A stretch of DNA of 51,298 bases from Triparma columacea (Eukaryota; Sar; Bolidophyceae; Parmales; Triparmaceae). Location: the NCBI GenBank assembly GCA_030267965.1, contig BRYA01000231.1, forward strand, positions 7,278-58,575, in the 5' to 3' direction. Within the stretch, counting starts at the first letter, position 1. Every line of letters begins with the position of its first letter. Below the pieces are notes generated by a model that saw only the letters and a program-made list of their open reading frames with translations, had not been told where the DNA came from and ran no database searches. The position numbers and the translations under genes are program-made. Below are positions 42,630-51,298 of this stretch, one piece after another.

Positions 42630-45050
42630 CTACATACCCCATTTCTGAGCCTCAGCCATCATTGCTCGCCTCCCCTTGGTCTCGTATTTCCCGTACTTCT
42701 CCCACTTTACCTGCTCCTTCTGGACTGTTTGCTCTTTTTGCCTCTGCCAGATGTTCAATATGCCCTCTTCCTCGACCTCGATGGCCCTCGGTTTCCCGTC
42801 GTCTCCCCTAGCTGCTCCGTCCACGTCGTCATTGATCCCTACCCCTCCACATATGAGCGTCTCCCCGGTCGCCAGGACGATGAGGCTGTGCACGTACCCG
42901 GTTTCGACTGCCACAGCGCCCCCTTCGTACTCGGGCTTGAGATAAAGCCGACGGGGCTGGCAGACATTCCCCTCGTTCATCCCCAGCCCGATCCTCCCGT
43001 TCTTGGTCCTACCCCAAGCGTAGACCTCCCCATTATCCGTCACGCACATGCTGGTGTCCACCCCGGCCGAGATGTTGACGATCCTCCTGTCCAGCTGCAC
43101 GAATTCCTCGATCCTCTCCGGCATGTTCCTCTGGTTGAGGTCTCCGTGCCCAAGTCCCCCCCCCCCTCCCGATCCCCAGCTGTAAACCCTCCCCTCCCAG
43201 TCTAGCGCCAGGACGTGTCTGTGCCCCACGCTTACCCCTACCATCTTGATGCCCTCCAGTGACTCCACTTTCTTAAAGACGCACTGGTTGGAGTTGTCCT
43301 CCAGAGTGAGCTTGCTAAGGAGCATGAGCTCGGCGTTCTGTTGCGTGGTCAGGAAGTCATGCCCTCCTCCCGCGTGCTCGGCGTCCGCGGTAGCGGCCGC
43401 TGCCGCTGCGGGAGGGGGTGGCGGCGGTGGTTGCTCCGTCGCGTTAACAGCCTGCTCTGCCGCAGCCTCAACGACCCCCCCGATAACGTCCCCCACAATG
43501 TCGGCTTCCCCCCCCCCCCCTTCCTCTTCGTCAATGACTTCATCTAGTCCCATCCTGCTGTCGTTTGCCCCGTACTCGAACTCCGTGAACGGCCTCCCCA
43601 GTACCCCGAACCACCCTAAGCCCGTCGTGAATAACTCCCCGTCGTCCGTGAGCACCGCAGTCTGCCTGCTTCCGCAGCTGACGCTTTGGCAGCACTCGTA
43701 CTCAAGGTCCCCCCCCACCTGCTTCGGGGTTAGCTGGGGCCGCTTGTCCCCCCCGCCCAGCTGACCGCAGAACGCTTCACCCCAGGTGTAGAGGTCGCCG
43801 TCGGAGTTGCAGCACGCGGAGTGCAGCTCCCCAGCCGCTATGCAGGTCACCCTCATTCCTCTCAGCCCATCAATGTATCTAGGCCTCGTCTCGTCAGGCA
43901 GCTGCTTACCCGCTGAGAAGCCGTGTCCAAGTTGTCCGTACTGAGCCGTTCCGAAGCTGAGCACCCTTCCCGTATCCGTCAGCAATAATGTGTGAGCGAC
44001 CCTCACAAGTCCCCCTCCTGCCGCCACCTGAATCACCCTAACCTTATACCCCACCCCCCCCCCGAGTATCTTAGGGTACCTTAGGTCTTCCCTCTCCCCG
44101 TGTCCTAGTTGACCCCTCCTCCCTACCCCCCAGGTCGCCGCCCCGCTCCCCCCCCCCTTGGAGCCCCCACCAGACGCCCTGACAACGCTGTGCTCCGGTG
44201 ATACCGAAGCGAAGCGACCGTTCACGTACTTGGGGGTGGTTATAGAGTCCTCTTCCCCCCCGCATCTGAGGGCTGTGTGCTGGCAGACACCCTCCTCTAG
44301 AAATCTTAGGTACGTCGGGAAGGATAGGGATGTGCTTTGTAGTAGGGGACGGGTGGAGGTTGGGGAGAGGCCTTGCCCGTTTAGTGCTCGGGAGATCTTT
44401 TTGTTAAGCTTTTCAACGGCAACCCGTGTCAGGTCAGGACCACTGGAAACGGAACGCTGGAGGAGGGAATCTGTCCACTTTACGTCGCGACCATCCTCAT
44501 CAAAAGGGTTCTCTGCCTTACCCTGTTGGGGAGAGCGGGGGGATTTGAAGTTGTTAGGAGCGTGACTTGTCTGCATCGCCAGCAGCATCGCTGTAATTAT
44601 CCCTGTCGGTATGTCAGTCCGTATCAAAAACGTTGCGTGTACTTTGCGGTGGGGGCTCACCTCCTCCCTGAACTTCCTGATCATACCATCCAGTCTCCCC
44701 ATCGCCACCCTCGTCATAACACATGGCATTACGACTGCCGCGAATCTTCTACTCGCAATCATTAGCGCTCCCGTGCACCTGGATGGGAGGAACAGTACAA
44801 TCAGGGCTATCGAGTTATCGTCGATGGAGAGAAGGTGGCAAGGTCCAGTTATCACAGTTTGATCCGGCGATGCAGCTTCAGACGAGGGCTTTGTAACAGT
44901 TGTTGCAGCGACTGCGGGAGCGGGATGAGGGGTGGGAATTGAGAGGGCTTTCTTGGCCTCTCGCTGTGCCTTCTTCTCAGCTCGCTCTTGACGCTTTGAC
45001 TCGCGTTCACGAATCTTGGCGAGCTTCTCCTCAGCGGTTGCTCTCGGCAT
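42630..45050 (-). CDS. RCC1-repeat protein with F-box-like N-terminus
   Basis: Two exons, 45050-44661 and 44522-42630, 760 residues. The intron is 138 nt, phase 0 and free of stops, so its retention would insert 46 residues in frame. The start MPRATAEEKLAKIRERESKR is a charged helix. Residues ~75-130 (LLSIDDNSIALIVLFLPSRC, RRFAAVVMPCV) look like an F-box. RCC1 blades follow: AATWGVGRRGQLGHGE, RVLSFGTAQYGQLGHG, DLYTWGEAFCGQLGGG, RVYSWGSGGGGGLGHG and EVYAWGRTKNGRIGLG. An acidic, Ala/Pro-rich insert near residues 500-560 interrupts the propeller. RCC1 domains act as guanine-nucleotide exchange factors or as general interaction propellers; with an F-box the role may be ubiquitin ligase substrate binding. 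Confidence 0.83.
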   Translation of the reverse strand: MPRATAEEKLAKIRERESKRQERAEKKAQREAKKALSIPTPHPAPAVAATTVTKPSSEAASPDQTVITGPCHLLSIDDNSIALIVLFLPSRCTGALMIASRRFAAVVMPCVMTRVAMGRLDGMIRKFREEVSPHRKVHATFLIRTDIPTGIITAMLLAMQTSHAPNNFKSPRSPQQGKAENPFDEDGRDVKWTDSLLQRSVSSGPDLTRVAVEKLNKKISRALNGQGLSPTSTRPLLQSTSLSFPTYLRFLEEGVCQHTALRCGGEEDSITTPKYVNGRFASVSPEHSVVRASGGGSKGGGSGAATWGVGRRGQLGHGEREDLRYPKILGGGVGYKVRVIQVAAGGGLVRVAHTLLLTDTGRVLSFGTAQYGQLGHGFSAGKQLPDETRPRYIDGLRGMRVTCIAAGELHSACCNSDGDLYTWGEAFCGQLGGGDKRPQLTPKQVGGDLEYECCQSVSCGSRQTAVLTDDGELFTTGLGWFGVLGRPFTEFEYGANDSRMGLDEVIDEEEGGGGEADIVGDVIGGVVEAAAEQAVNATEQPPPPPPPAAAAAATADAEHAGGGHDFLTTQQNAELMLLSKLTLEDNSNQCVFKKVESLEGIKMVGVSVGHRHVLALDWEGRVYSWGSGGGGGLGHGDLNQRNMPERIEEFVQLDRRIVNISAGVDTSMCVTDNGEVYAWGRTKNGRIGLGMNEGNVCQPRRLYLKPEYEGGAVAVETGYVHSLIVLATGETLICGGVGINDDVDGAARGDDGKPRAIEVEEEGILNIWQRQKEQTVQKEQVKWEKYGKYETKGRRAMMAEAQKWGM

Positions 45051-45486
45051 GATGGACGAGGTGAAATATAGGGAATGGAGAGGAGAGAGGAATACGATTT
45101 TAGTACAGGAGCTGAACAAAAGGGAGCATTTCTGATGACTGGACCTTTCATTTCAGAGACCATTTTCTGGATAGAGATAGCGCGTTTTCTTGTGTTTTAT
45201 TTGGGGCCTTATTTTGTGTAATACGGGATATCCGACAGATAAATATTCTCGTAACGCAACTCAAGATGGACAGATTATCAATAACAAAGTTAATGCAAAA
45301 CAGAGTTTGTTATCAGGAGGCCCAAAAGTGAATGTTCTAGGAATTCGTACGTGTGACGAAAAGCGAAGTGTAGAAAAAAAACAAGTAAATGGAGGTTTTA
45401 AGAGCTCAAAATGCCAACTACATTTTCTTTGATTCTCCTTTCTTTCGACTCGAAAAACTTCAAATCCAAAGCCTCCAAAAACCACA
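45051..45486. promoter_or_regulatory. Divergent promoter region, RCC1 and HEATR6-like genes
   Basis: 436 bp between the two start codons. A+T-rich in the middle, no credible coding exon on either strand. Confidence 0.4.
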
Positions 45487-48400
45487 ATGAGCAACAACAG
45501 ATGGTCCCGCGGCAACGACGTCGTCAGATCACCAGCTCGTAAAAGTAATCCTCGCAAACCTTCATCGTCGTCAGGCTCTAATGTGAGGAAATCAGGCGCC
45601 CTCGCTCTTTCTGATTTCCTCGAAAGTGTTAAAAACGACCCAAATCTACTATTACTGAACAACTTTAAGACACTATCCGCATCTGTAATGGCACTTAGGT
45701 GGGATACTACAAAGGATAAAGCACACGCTCTAGAAATAGGAAAATTCATACACGCATTGTTCCAACAATGTGGCCACCATCATTCCACAAAGACAAATGA
45801 GCGCTCAAATGCCGCACGAACAGACCCGCTGTCGTTAGTATGCTCGGTATCACTGCACATCTTAGCTAAAGCCCCCTACACCGACATGCCCACCCCAGAA
45901 GTTGATTACATCGTGTCTTTCCTTAAATCAGTTCTCTTGGCAGATCTCACGAAGCCCCCCTCCACCAAGGGTGCGCCCGTAGACTACGCCAACAAGGTGG
46001 ACTACACCGTAGTCCGAACCCTCAGCAAGGTCCTCAGTCAATTCGGTTCCAAGGTCACTTCCTCCGAGTCCATCGCCCGTGACGTCGTCCGTCCGATCAT
46101 CCTCCTCATCCTTGCCCCCGGTCCGAACCCGCCTACATCAACACCTCAGACTACCAACGTAACCTGCGCGTGCCTCGACTGCCTCGGCGGTCTCCTCAAG
46201 CACGGTTCCCACACCTCCGCTTTACTGTCACCTCTAGTTATCGACGTCCTCGACGACGGTACTGAGGTAACCGTCGTGAACCCTCTCCGGGTTAAGATAT
46301 TCGAGGTCCTCGATCGGTCCATTCGCGTCGGTATAAGCGGCGGTAACACCAAGGTAATTTCCAGCGCCCTCCGCGCCATGATGATTGCGGTGGAGGCGGT
46401 AGGGAGCATCAACAGAGCGAACAACGCGGGGGGGGACTGCTCCTCCGAGGTCCTCACGTCCTTTGACTTCCAAGCCACCTGCCAGCTGGTCAACCAGCTG
46501 CTCGGCCCGGCCGGAGGGGTGGCGGGGGTAGGGGGACCGGGGAGCAACGTGACGTTCCACGCGCTGGGACTACTGCACGGGATGGGCAGGTGCTTCGGGA
46601 GACAGGTGGCTGTGCACTGGGACACTTTCCTGGCCGACGGGGGGGGGGACCAACGGGGGGGGGGGGGGATGACGAATTTGGTCAGTATTGCTAGGGGGGA
46701 GGGAGGGGAACATGGAGCGAAGGATAGGGCAATGGCGGTAAGGACAATCACCACGGTTCTCGGGGGGATGCCTCTGAGGCTATGGATGGGGGGGGGGAGG
46801 GGGAGGGTTAGAGGAGGGGAGTGGGTGGAACCTAGGAACATCAGGGACCTTAGCAACAGGGTAAAAAGGGCAGTTGCGGGACTGCTGAACCTCTCGGCCA
46901 ACATACTGGGGGCGGAGGAGACACCGGAGGAGGTGGTGGAAGCGACGTGCGAGCTGGCTTCCGCGCTGGTGTCAGCGGTTCCGAGGGGTCACAGGGAGGA
47001 ATTTAGGAAGCAGGTTAAGGAGGCTATGGGAAGCCTGTGCAAGGTTATGTTCGGGGAGGTTGGGGGAGGTTACAAGAAGAAGGAGGAAGGTCGGGGAAGG
47101 CTCAAGGGCGTGCAGTCTGCGACGAAGGCCTTAAAGAAGGTGATGGAAGCAGGAACGCAGGTACACGGGCTGGAGGCATCGCTATTGAGGATGTGCAGAG
47201 AAGGGAAGGACCTTAAGATCAAGCTTTGCGCGTTTGACGTGCTCAGCAACATGGGGAAAACGTTCCCGGGACAGGTCAGAGAAATATGGTGGGCCAACGG
47301 GGAGGGTGAGGGAGGGGTGAAGGAACTCGTCAGGGAGATCCTGACCGGCGAGGGGGTGGACAGGAAGCTAAGGATAGCGGCGGTGAAACTTATTGAACTC
47401 ACCCTCGAAGGGTTTAGCAACAGTAACAAGTCGAAGGACGCTGGAAACTCCAAGGCGGACGACGTCGCACTAGCTTCGATGAAGAACTTAACCATATCCT
47501 CCCCCTCTTCTCCTCAACCACCTACATCACCAGACCGATCCAAGGGCAAGTCAATCCTAGACCGAGAGGTAAGAAATGATGGGGGAGGGAGGAGCTAAGA
47601 AGGTTACAAGGTTGGGCACGGTTTGGGGTTATACCGGAGAATTGCTCCGAGGAGCTAAGAAGGTTACCAGGTTGGGCACGGATTCGCTTATATTACCGGA
47701 GAATTGCTCCTCGTCACACACTCTCTCTCTCTCTCTCCCCCCTTTTTTTAACTCCCCCTCCTTTTCGTTCCCTCCCCCTTCCCCCCCTCCCCAAATAGCT
47801 CGCAATGTTGCTATACGACTGCACAACCGACGCCTCAGATTCAGTCCGTCATCACGCCGGTGGTTCCTACGTTCACATGAACCTAACAGAGTGGTCGTAC
47901 CTCCTCCGTGACTCTAACACTGACCACCTTGGGAGAATACTAGAGGGGGCAAGGGGTGGGGGGGGAGGGGGAGGGGGGGGTGGGAGTAATACAAAGTCCG
48001 GGGTTAGGTGTAACTTCGTGAAGGCCGCGAGCGCGATGTGCGCGGCTGTGCTGGTGGGGAGGGGCGATGGGGATGAGGGTGGTTTCGACGTCGGCACGGA
48101 GGGGAGGGTTGTTAGGGAGGTTACGGAGGCGCTTATGGAGGCGGGGGGGGACGAGGACGCTAACGTTAAGTGTATGGTCATGCTGGCGGTGGGGAACCTG
48201 GGGCAGGGGATAGGGAACCTGGCGGGGCGGGAGGGGAGGGGGGATTTGGGGGGGGGAGAGAGACCGAGATGGGAGGAGCTTTGCGAGAGCGTGGTGGGAA
48301 CGCTGGGGGAGGAGGACGAGAGGGTTGTGGCGAGCGGGATCAGAGCGATCGGACACCTGTACTCGTCGTACCTGAAGTGCGGGGGGGAGGAGAGCGCGAG

Positions 48401-49395
48401 GATGAAGGAGGTTGAGAAGAGGACCTTTGAAGAACTTAACTTGAGGATCATGAGGGTTGTGAAAATGGGGCAGGGGGGAGCCAACATGGTGGGGCTTAAC
48501 TCAAAACAGAGGTGAGGGAGAGAGGACGCTAGGTCGTATGAGGGGCCTTTCTATGTTTCGTTTTGTGGCGCTTGCTTTTGTCCGTTTTCAAACCCCAAAC
48601 TTTTTCTCACCCTCTGCCTCTCGGTCCTCCAGGTACTCTAGCAACAAGTTCGCCTGGGGCGCCTGCCATAGTCTCCACCACATTTTCTCCTCCTCCGTCC
48701 CCCCCCTATCCTCCCCCTGCGTTCAAAGTCTCACCCTCTGCCTCCTACCAAACCTCAACCCCAAGGTCGTACTAGGGGCCATGGCGGCTTTGGGGATGGC
48801 AGCTGATAGGGGAGGGGGGGAAGTGGATGTGAAGAGACACGCTGGTGAGGTTGTGCTTAAGTGCCTAAAAATGAGGGAGGACAGGGAGAGGGGTGAGGCT
48901 GGGAAGGAGCTAATGTGGAGGTTCCTTAGGGTTGCGGGTAGCGAAAATCTAGAGGGGAGCATAAGGGACATTGTTAAGGTCAGAGGGAGCCTGGAGTTCC
49001 TTTATGGGTTCATCGTTGAGAGGAGCGAGAGGGAGGCACGTCGGGCAAACGGTGTTTGCGAGCCCTCAGGCGGGGCCCAAGGCGTGGCACTGGTCAACGT
49101 GTTCGGGACACTGGTGGGGGCGATGGAGGTGCTGGACTGGGACGCCGACCTGAGCGGGGTGGAGGTGAAGGTCCTGCAGATGTTCGTTAGCAGGAGCACG
49201 ATGCAGGAGAGGATGATCAGGAAAAGGATGAGCCCGGCGGACAGGAGCAGGCTGGTGGTGCAGAACGCGTGGAGGGAGGTGGATGGGGGGATGGGGGGAC
49301 AGGACTTGAGAAGGGAAATGGAAGGGGAAACCAGGGGGGGGGAAGCGGGGGAGGAGGAGGAGGAGGAGGAGGAGGAGGAGGAGGAGGAGTTGTAG
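45487..49395 (+). CDS. HEAT-repeat protein, HEATR6-like
   Basis: Three exons: 45487-47568, 47799-48511, 48633-49395; phases consistent; 1185 residues. After a basic Ser-rich start (~1-35) nearly the whole length is helical repeats. The order of segments fits HEATR6: an N-terminal helical domain, a central DUF4042-like region (SALRAMMIAVEAVGSIN, LGLLHGMGRCFGRQV) and C-terminal HEATs with the typical DANVKCMVMLAVGNLG and NKFAWGACHSLHHIF turns. Gly-rich loops (about 46640-46680 and 47945-47985) are encoded by G-runs. The C-terminus is a poly-Glu run. HEATR6 function is poorly known, so no role is proposed. Intron 1 contains a 60-bp tandem duplication. Confidence 0.72.
47590..47710 (+). repeat. 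60-bp tandem duplication inside intron 1
   Basis: Two copies beginning AGGAGCTAAGAAGGTTAC (47590 and 47650) and ending ACCGGAGAATTGCTCC, with a few substitutions and a 1-2 nt indel in the middle. They lie wholly in intron 47569-47798 of the HEATR6-like gene. Confidence 0.93.
49351..49389 (+). repeat. GAG microsatellite encoding poly-Glu
   Basis: About 13 GAG units immediately before the stop codon of the HEATR6-like gene. Confidence 0.95.
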
Positions 49396-49492
49396 GGAGG
49401 AAAGAAGAAGAAGAAGATCTTTATTTGTTTTCTGAAAGCTAGGGTTAATGCTTACCACCTCATTTTCGATGGGGGTTTGTAACACTTAACAC

Positions 49493-50435
49493 TTAAGGGG
49501 CGACCAACTTCCTGGCGATCAAAGCCCCGTGAACGAGCAGGCCGACCAACGCTCCTAGGTTCATTAGGCTCGACATCCCGTGAAGTTTCCCGAACTCGCT
49601 CTTGAGGCTTTTGTACTCTTCCGAGCTCGCCTCTCCCTTGTCCTCCAGGCGGTGGCGTTGGGACATTATAGACGTGGACTTAGGCTCGAGGTAGAGGAGG
49701 TTGGAGAGAGAGCAGAAGAGGGAGAAGAAGGTAGGGGAAGGACTTACGGTAGAGGAGAGATTCCTCAAGGTTGAGAGCTGGAGGAACGCAGTGAGAGTGC
49801 AAAGGAGGAAGAACTTGGGGAACAGCTGTGGGGAGGGAGGGAGGGAGAGGGAGAGCGAGGGAGAGGGAGAGCGAGGCGAGGAACCGAGAAGGTCCGGGTC
49901 AGTGAATAGATTGGTGTATCATATCATCGAAGATCAACTCCGAAGATCAGAAGTTTTCACTGACCTTGGCCTGAAGCTTTCCAAACTCTCTCCTCGGAAG
50001 GGCCTTAAACATAGTGATCCCTGCCACAAAGGTGGTGTAGAAGTTAGTCCCTACGTTGATCCCCCAGGAGGACAGGTGAAGGATGGCAAGAGGGTACTGG
50101 AAGGGAAGCTGGAAGGGAAGTGTAGAACGATAAGCAAGGAATGTTACGGGTGTAATGAGAGCTATTATACGGAATGAAGGAGTATTCCATATCATTGGTG
50201 TTGTCCATGGTTGTATAGTGTCGGTATTAGTATCGGTGTTGATGGCATTATCGTCCGTAATCGCAGAATAAAGAGCTCCATGTTGAGTGAGTCGGCAAGG
50301 TGTTGGAGTTATTTGGCCTAATGAAGAGAATGAAACCTTTCCAACATTATGACACCTTCCAATTGGACTAAATGACAATACTACTAATGGCCTTAGAATC
50401 ACCAATACGAATAGAACAAGACTCAGAGGTAACAT
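49493..50435 (-). CDS. TMEM205-like (DUF4149) protein with plastid-type presequence
   Basis: Two exons, 50435-49965 and 49825-49493 (phase 0; donor GTCAGT is atypical), 267 residues. The start MLPLSLVLFVLVILRPLVVL is a signal peptide followed by SFSPIGR, so Phe falls just after the likely cleavage site, as in ASAFAP plastid signals of heterokont algae. The body has the DUF4149 signature: NFYTTFVAGITMFKALPRRE, FGKLQAKLFPKFF, LYLEPKSTSIM and KLHGMSSLMNLGALVG, with about four membrane helices. TMEM205 in animals is a membrane protein linked to cisplatin resistance; plant relatives are plastid or stress-related. A plastid-envelope or thylakoid location is inferred from the presequence. Confidence 0.82.
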
Positions 50436-50919
50436 GGAGATAAATTTAGAGAGGGCGAATGGATTGTCAGATTTCTTTTTAGCAAGTCAAAGGTAAATTA
50501 TACCAAATTGGGCGCCTTTACTCCTACACTATCCTTTACAGTACAAATCTTGCTATCATTATACCACTTTCCGACTTTTGCCTCGCATACGCCCCCAAAT
50601 ATGGAGAAAATAGAGCTCTATCTCTCAACTGCTCGTTCGTCGTCGACCGAATTGTTTTGTGTGATTATTTGGCCAATATCGGGCGCCTTTACTCCGACAC
50701 TCTCCTCAAAACACAAATCTTGCTATCATTATACGACTCATATACTTTTTAAGCTCGCATACGCCCCCAAATGTGGAGAAAATAGAGCTCACATCGGAAC
50801 ATCTCTCACATGTCGTCCAAATTATTTGGCCATCAGAGAGGTATATCAATATGACTACTGTCGATATGGGGACAGACTTCAAACTAACTCTCTCCAATCG
50901 ACCTCCGCAGCAATATAAC
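50436..50919. promoter_or_regulatory. Divergent promoter region with repeats
   Basis: Between the TMEM205-like gene (-) and the secreted protein at the right edge (+). It is largely made of the 171-bp-period duplication. TTATTTGGCCA occurs at about 50665 and again at about 50822. No gene seen. Confidence 0.45.
50510..50800 (+). repeat. Duplicated segment with 171-bp period
   Basis: Copy 1 starts at 50510 and copy 2 at 50681, both with GGGCGCCTTTACTCC. They share AAATCTTGCTATCATTATAC, CTCGCATACGCCCCCAAAT and TGGAGAAAATAGAGCTC in the same order. Each copy spans about 120 bp; the remainder of the period is diverged. Confidence 0.9.
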
Positions 50920-51298
50920 ATGATAATGCGTAGTTTTATTTTACCCCTCTTCCTCCTGGCTCCCGCCAGTGTCACGGAAGCTTCTTGTGTGGAGACAATT
51001 GGCCCGATCCCTAGCACGAGTACCGACAGGACGAAGTATTGCTCTGTTATCCAAAGCAAACTCAACGTAGCGAACAACCAGGACGACGCAGCTGAGTTCA
51101 ACAAAGTCTTTAACAGGAACTGCGGCCCCGGCACTGCTACCTCGCAGTGGAGCTACTTCCCCGGCAACTGCACGTGCACGTGCGCCATGGGATTCACTGG
51201 TCCCACTGACAGCCCGACGCCTGCACCCACTCCTACTCCCGCACCTACTGCTACTCCCGCCCCTACTCCTACCCTCACGCCTGCGCCCACCCCGGCAA
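50920..51298 (+). CDS. Secreted Cys-rich protein with Pro/Thr-rich linker, 5' part (cut by window edge)
   Basis: The frame opens at ATG 50920 (a second ATG follows at 50926) and stays open to the window end: 126 codons. It begins with a signal peptide (MRSFILPLFLLAPASVTEA). A small domain with about seven Cys follows (SCVETIGPIPS, DRTKYCSVIQSKLNVANNQD, FNRNCGPGTATS, GNCTCTCAMGF). Then comes a PTPAPTPTPAPTATP-type linker that runs off the edge. Such linkers usually join modules of extracellular or cell-wall proteins, or are O-glycosylated. No family recognised, and the C-terminal modules are not visible. Confidence 0.65.
   Translation, partial: MIMRSFILPLFLLAPASVTEASCVETIGPIPSTSTDRTKYCSVIQSKLNVANNQDDAAEFNKVFNRNCGPGTATSQWSYFPGNCTCTCAMGFTGPTDSPTPAPTPTPAPTATPAPTPTLTPAPTPA

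Noticed and set aside
46146..46904. 252-codon minus-strand frame
   Set aside because: Antisense shadow of the HEATR6-like exon 1; Pro/Ser/Leu-rich with no recognisable motif.
1..51298. tRNA, rRNA, transposase or reverse-transcriptase genes
   Set aside because: I looked for cloverleaf-like motifs and for transposase or RT signatures in all translated frames and saw none that I could support.

Overview
The window is nuclear DNA of a eukaryote. Almost every gene is split by short (about 55-230 nt) GT-AG introns. Exon phases add up exactly across the models below, and most introns sit in AG|G proto-splice contexts. The lineage points to a photosynthetic heterokont (stramenopile) with a red secondary plastid. 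PsbU is nuclear-encoded behind a signal-plus-transit presequence, and a TMEM205-like protein carries a similar presequence with a Phe just after the signal-peptide cleavage site. A bacterial-type PEP carboxylase begins with a signal peptide, and there are two axoneme-type proteins (CFAP221 and a SHIPPO/STPGR protein). A BspA-like 23-residue LRR protein is also present. A Parmales/bolidophyte (Triparma-like) alga is my best guess, by inference only.

Layout. Left edge to 10 kb: an Ala-rich protein cut by the window start (-), a TMF1-like golgin (+), CFAP221 (-), a VOC-fold protein (-), an ETFRF1/LYRM-type LYR protein (+) and RTF2 (-). 10-20 kb: a small membrane protein (+), an F-box/LRR protein (-), a secreted alpha/beta hydrolase (+), a GNAT plus Tudor-like protein (-) and a coiled-coil protein (-). 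20-29 kb: a DEK_C/double-SWIB protein (+), an acidic unknown (-), a SHIPPO protein (+), an AT-hook/CW-zinc-finger protein (-), a Lys-rich unknown (+) and a CHK/choline-kinase-like kinase (-). 29-51 kb: a 1209-residue type I membrane protein (+), the LRR array (-), PsbU (+), PEP carboxylase (-), a ten-exon disordered protein (+), an F-box-like/RCC1 protein (-), a HEATR6-like protein (+), a plastid-directed TMEM205-like protein (-) and a secreted Pro/Thr-rich protein cut by the right edge (+).

Organisation. Gene strands alternate almost perfectly: 23 of 25 neighbouring pairs face or back each other. This gives short divergent promoter regions and very tight tail-to-tail junctions, down to 32 bp between stop codons. 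There is no operon logic. The genes are ordinary cellular functions (photosynthesis and carbon fixation, flagellum, chromatin, Golgi, replication fork, ubiquitin).

Most unusual signal. Many introns carry copies of a GAGCGAAGCGAG-like motif near the donor and/or its reverse complement near the acceptor. They look like a family of introner-like elements with inverted termini. Other structure includes tandem 57-bp and 60-bp duplications, a repeat with a 171-bp period upstream of the last gene, an A+T-rich intergenic island and several in-frame microsatellites. Intron-exon models come from reading the sequence alone, without transcripts.
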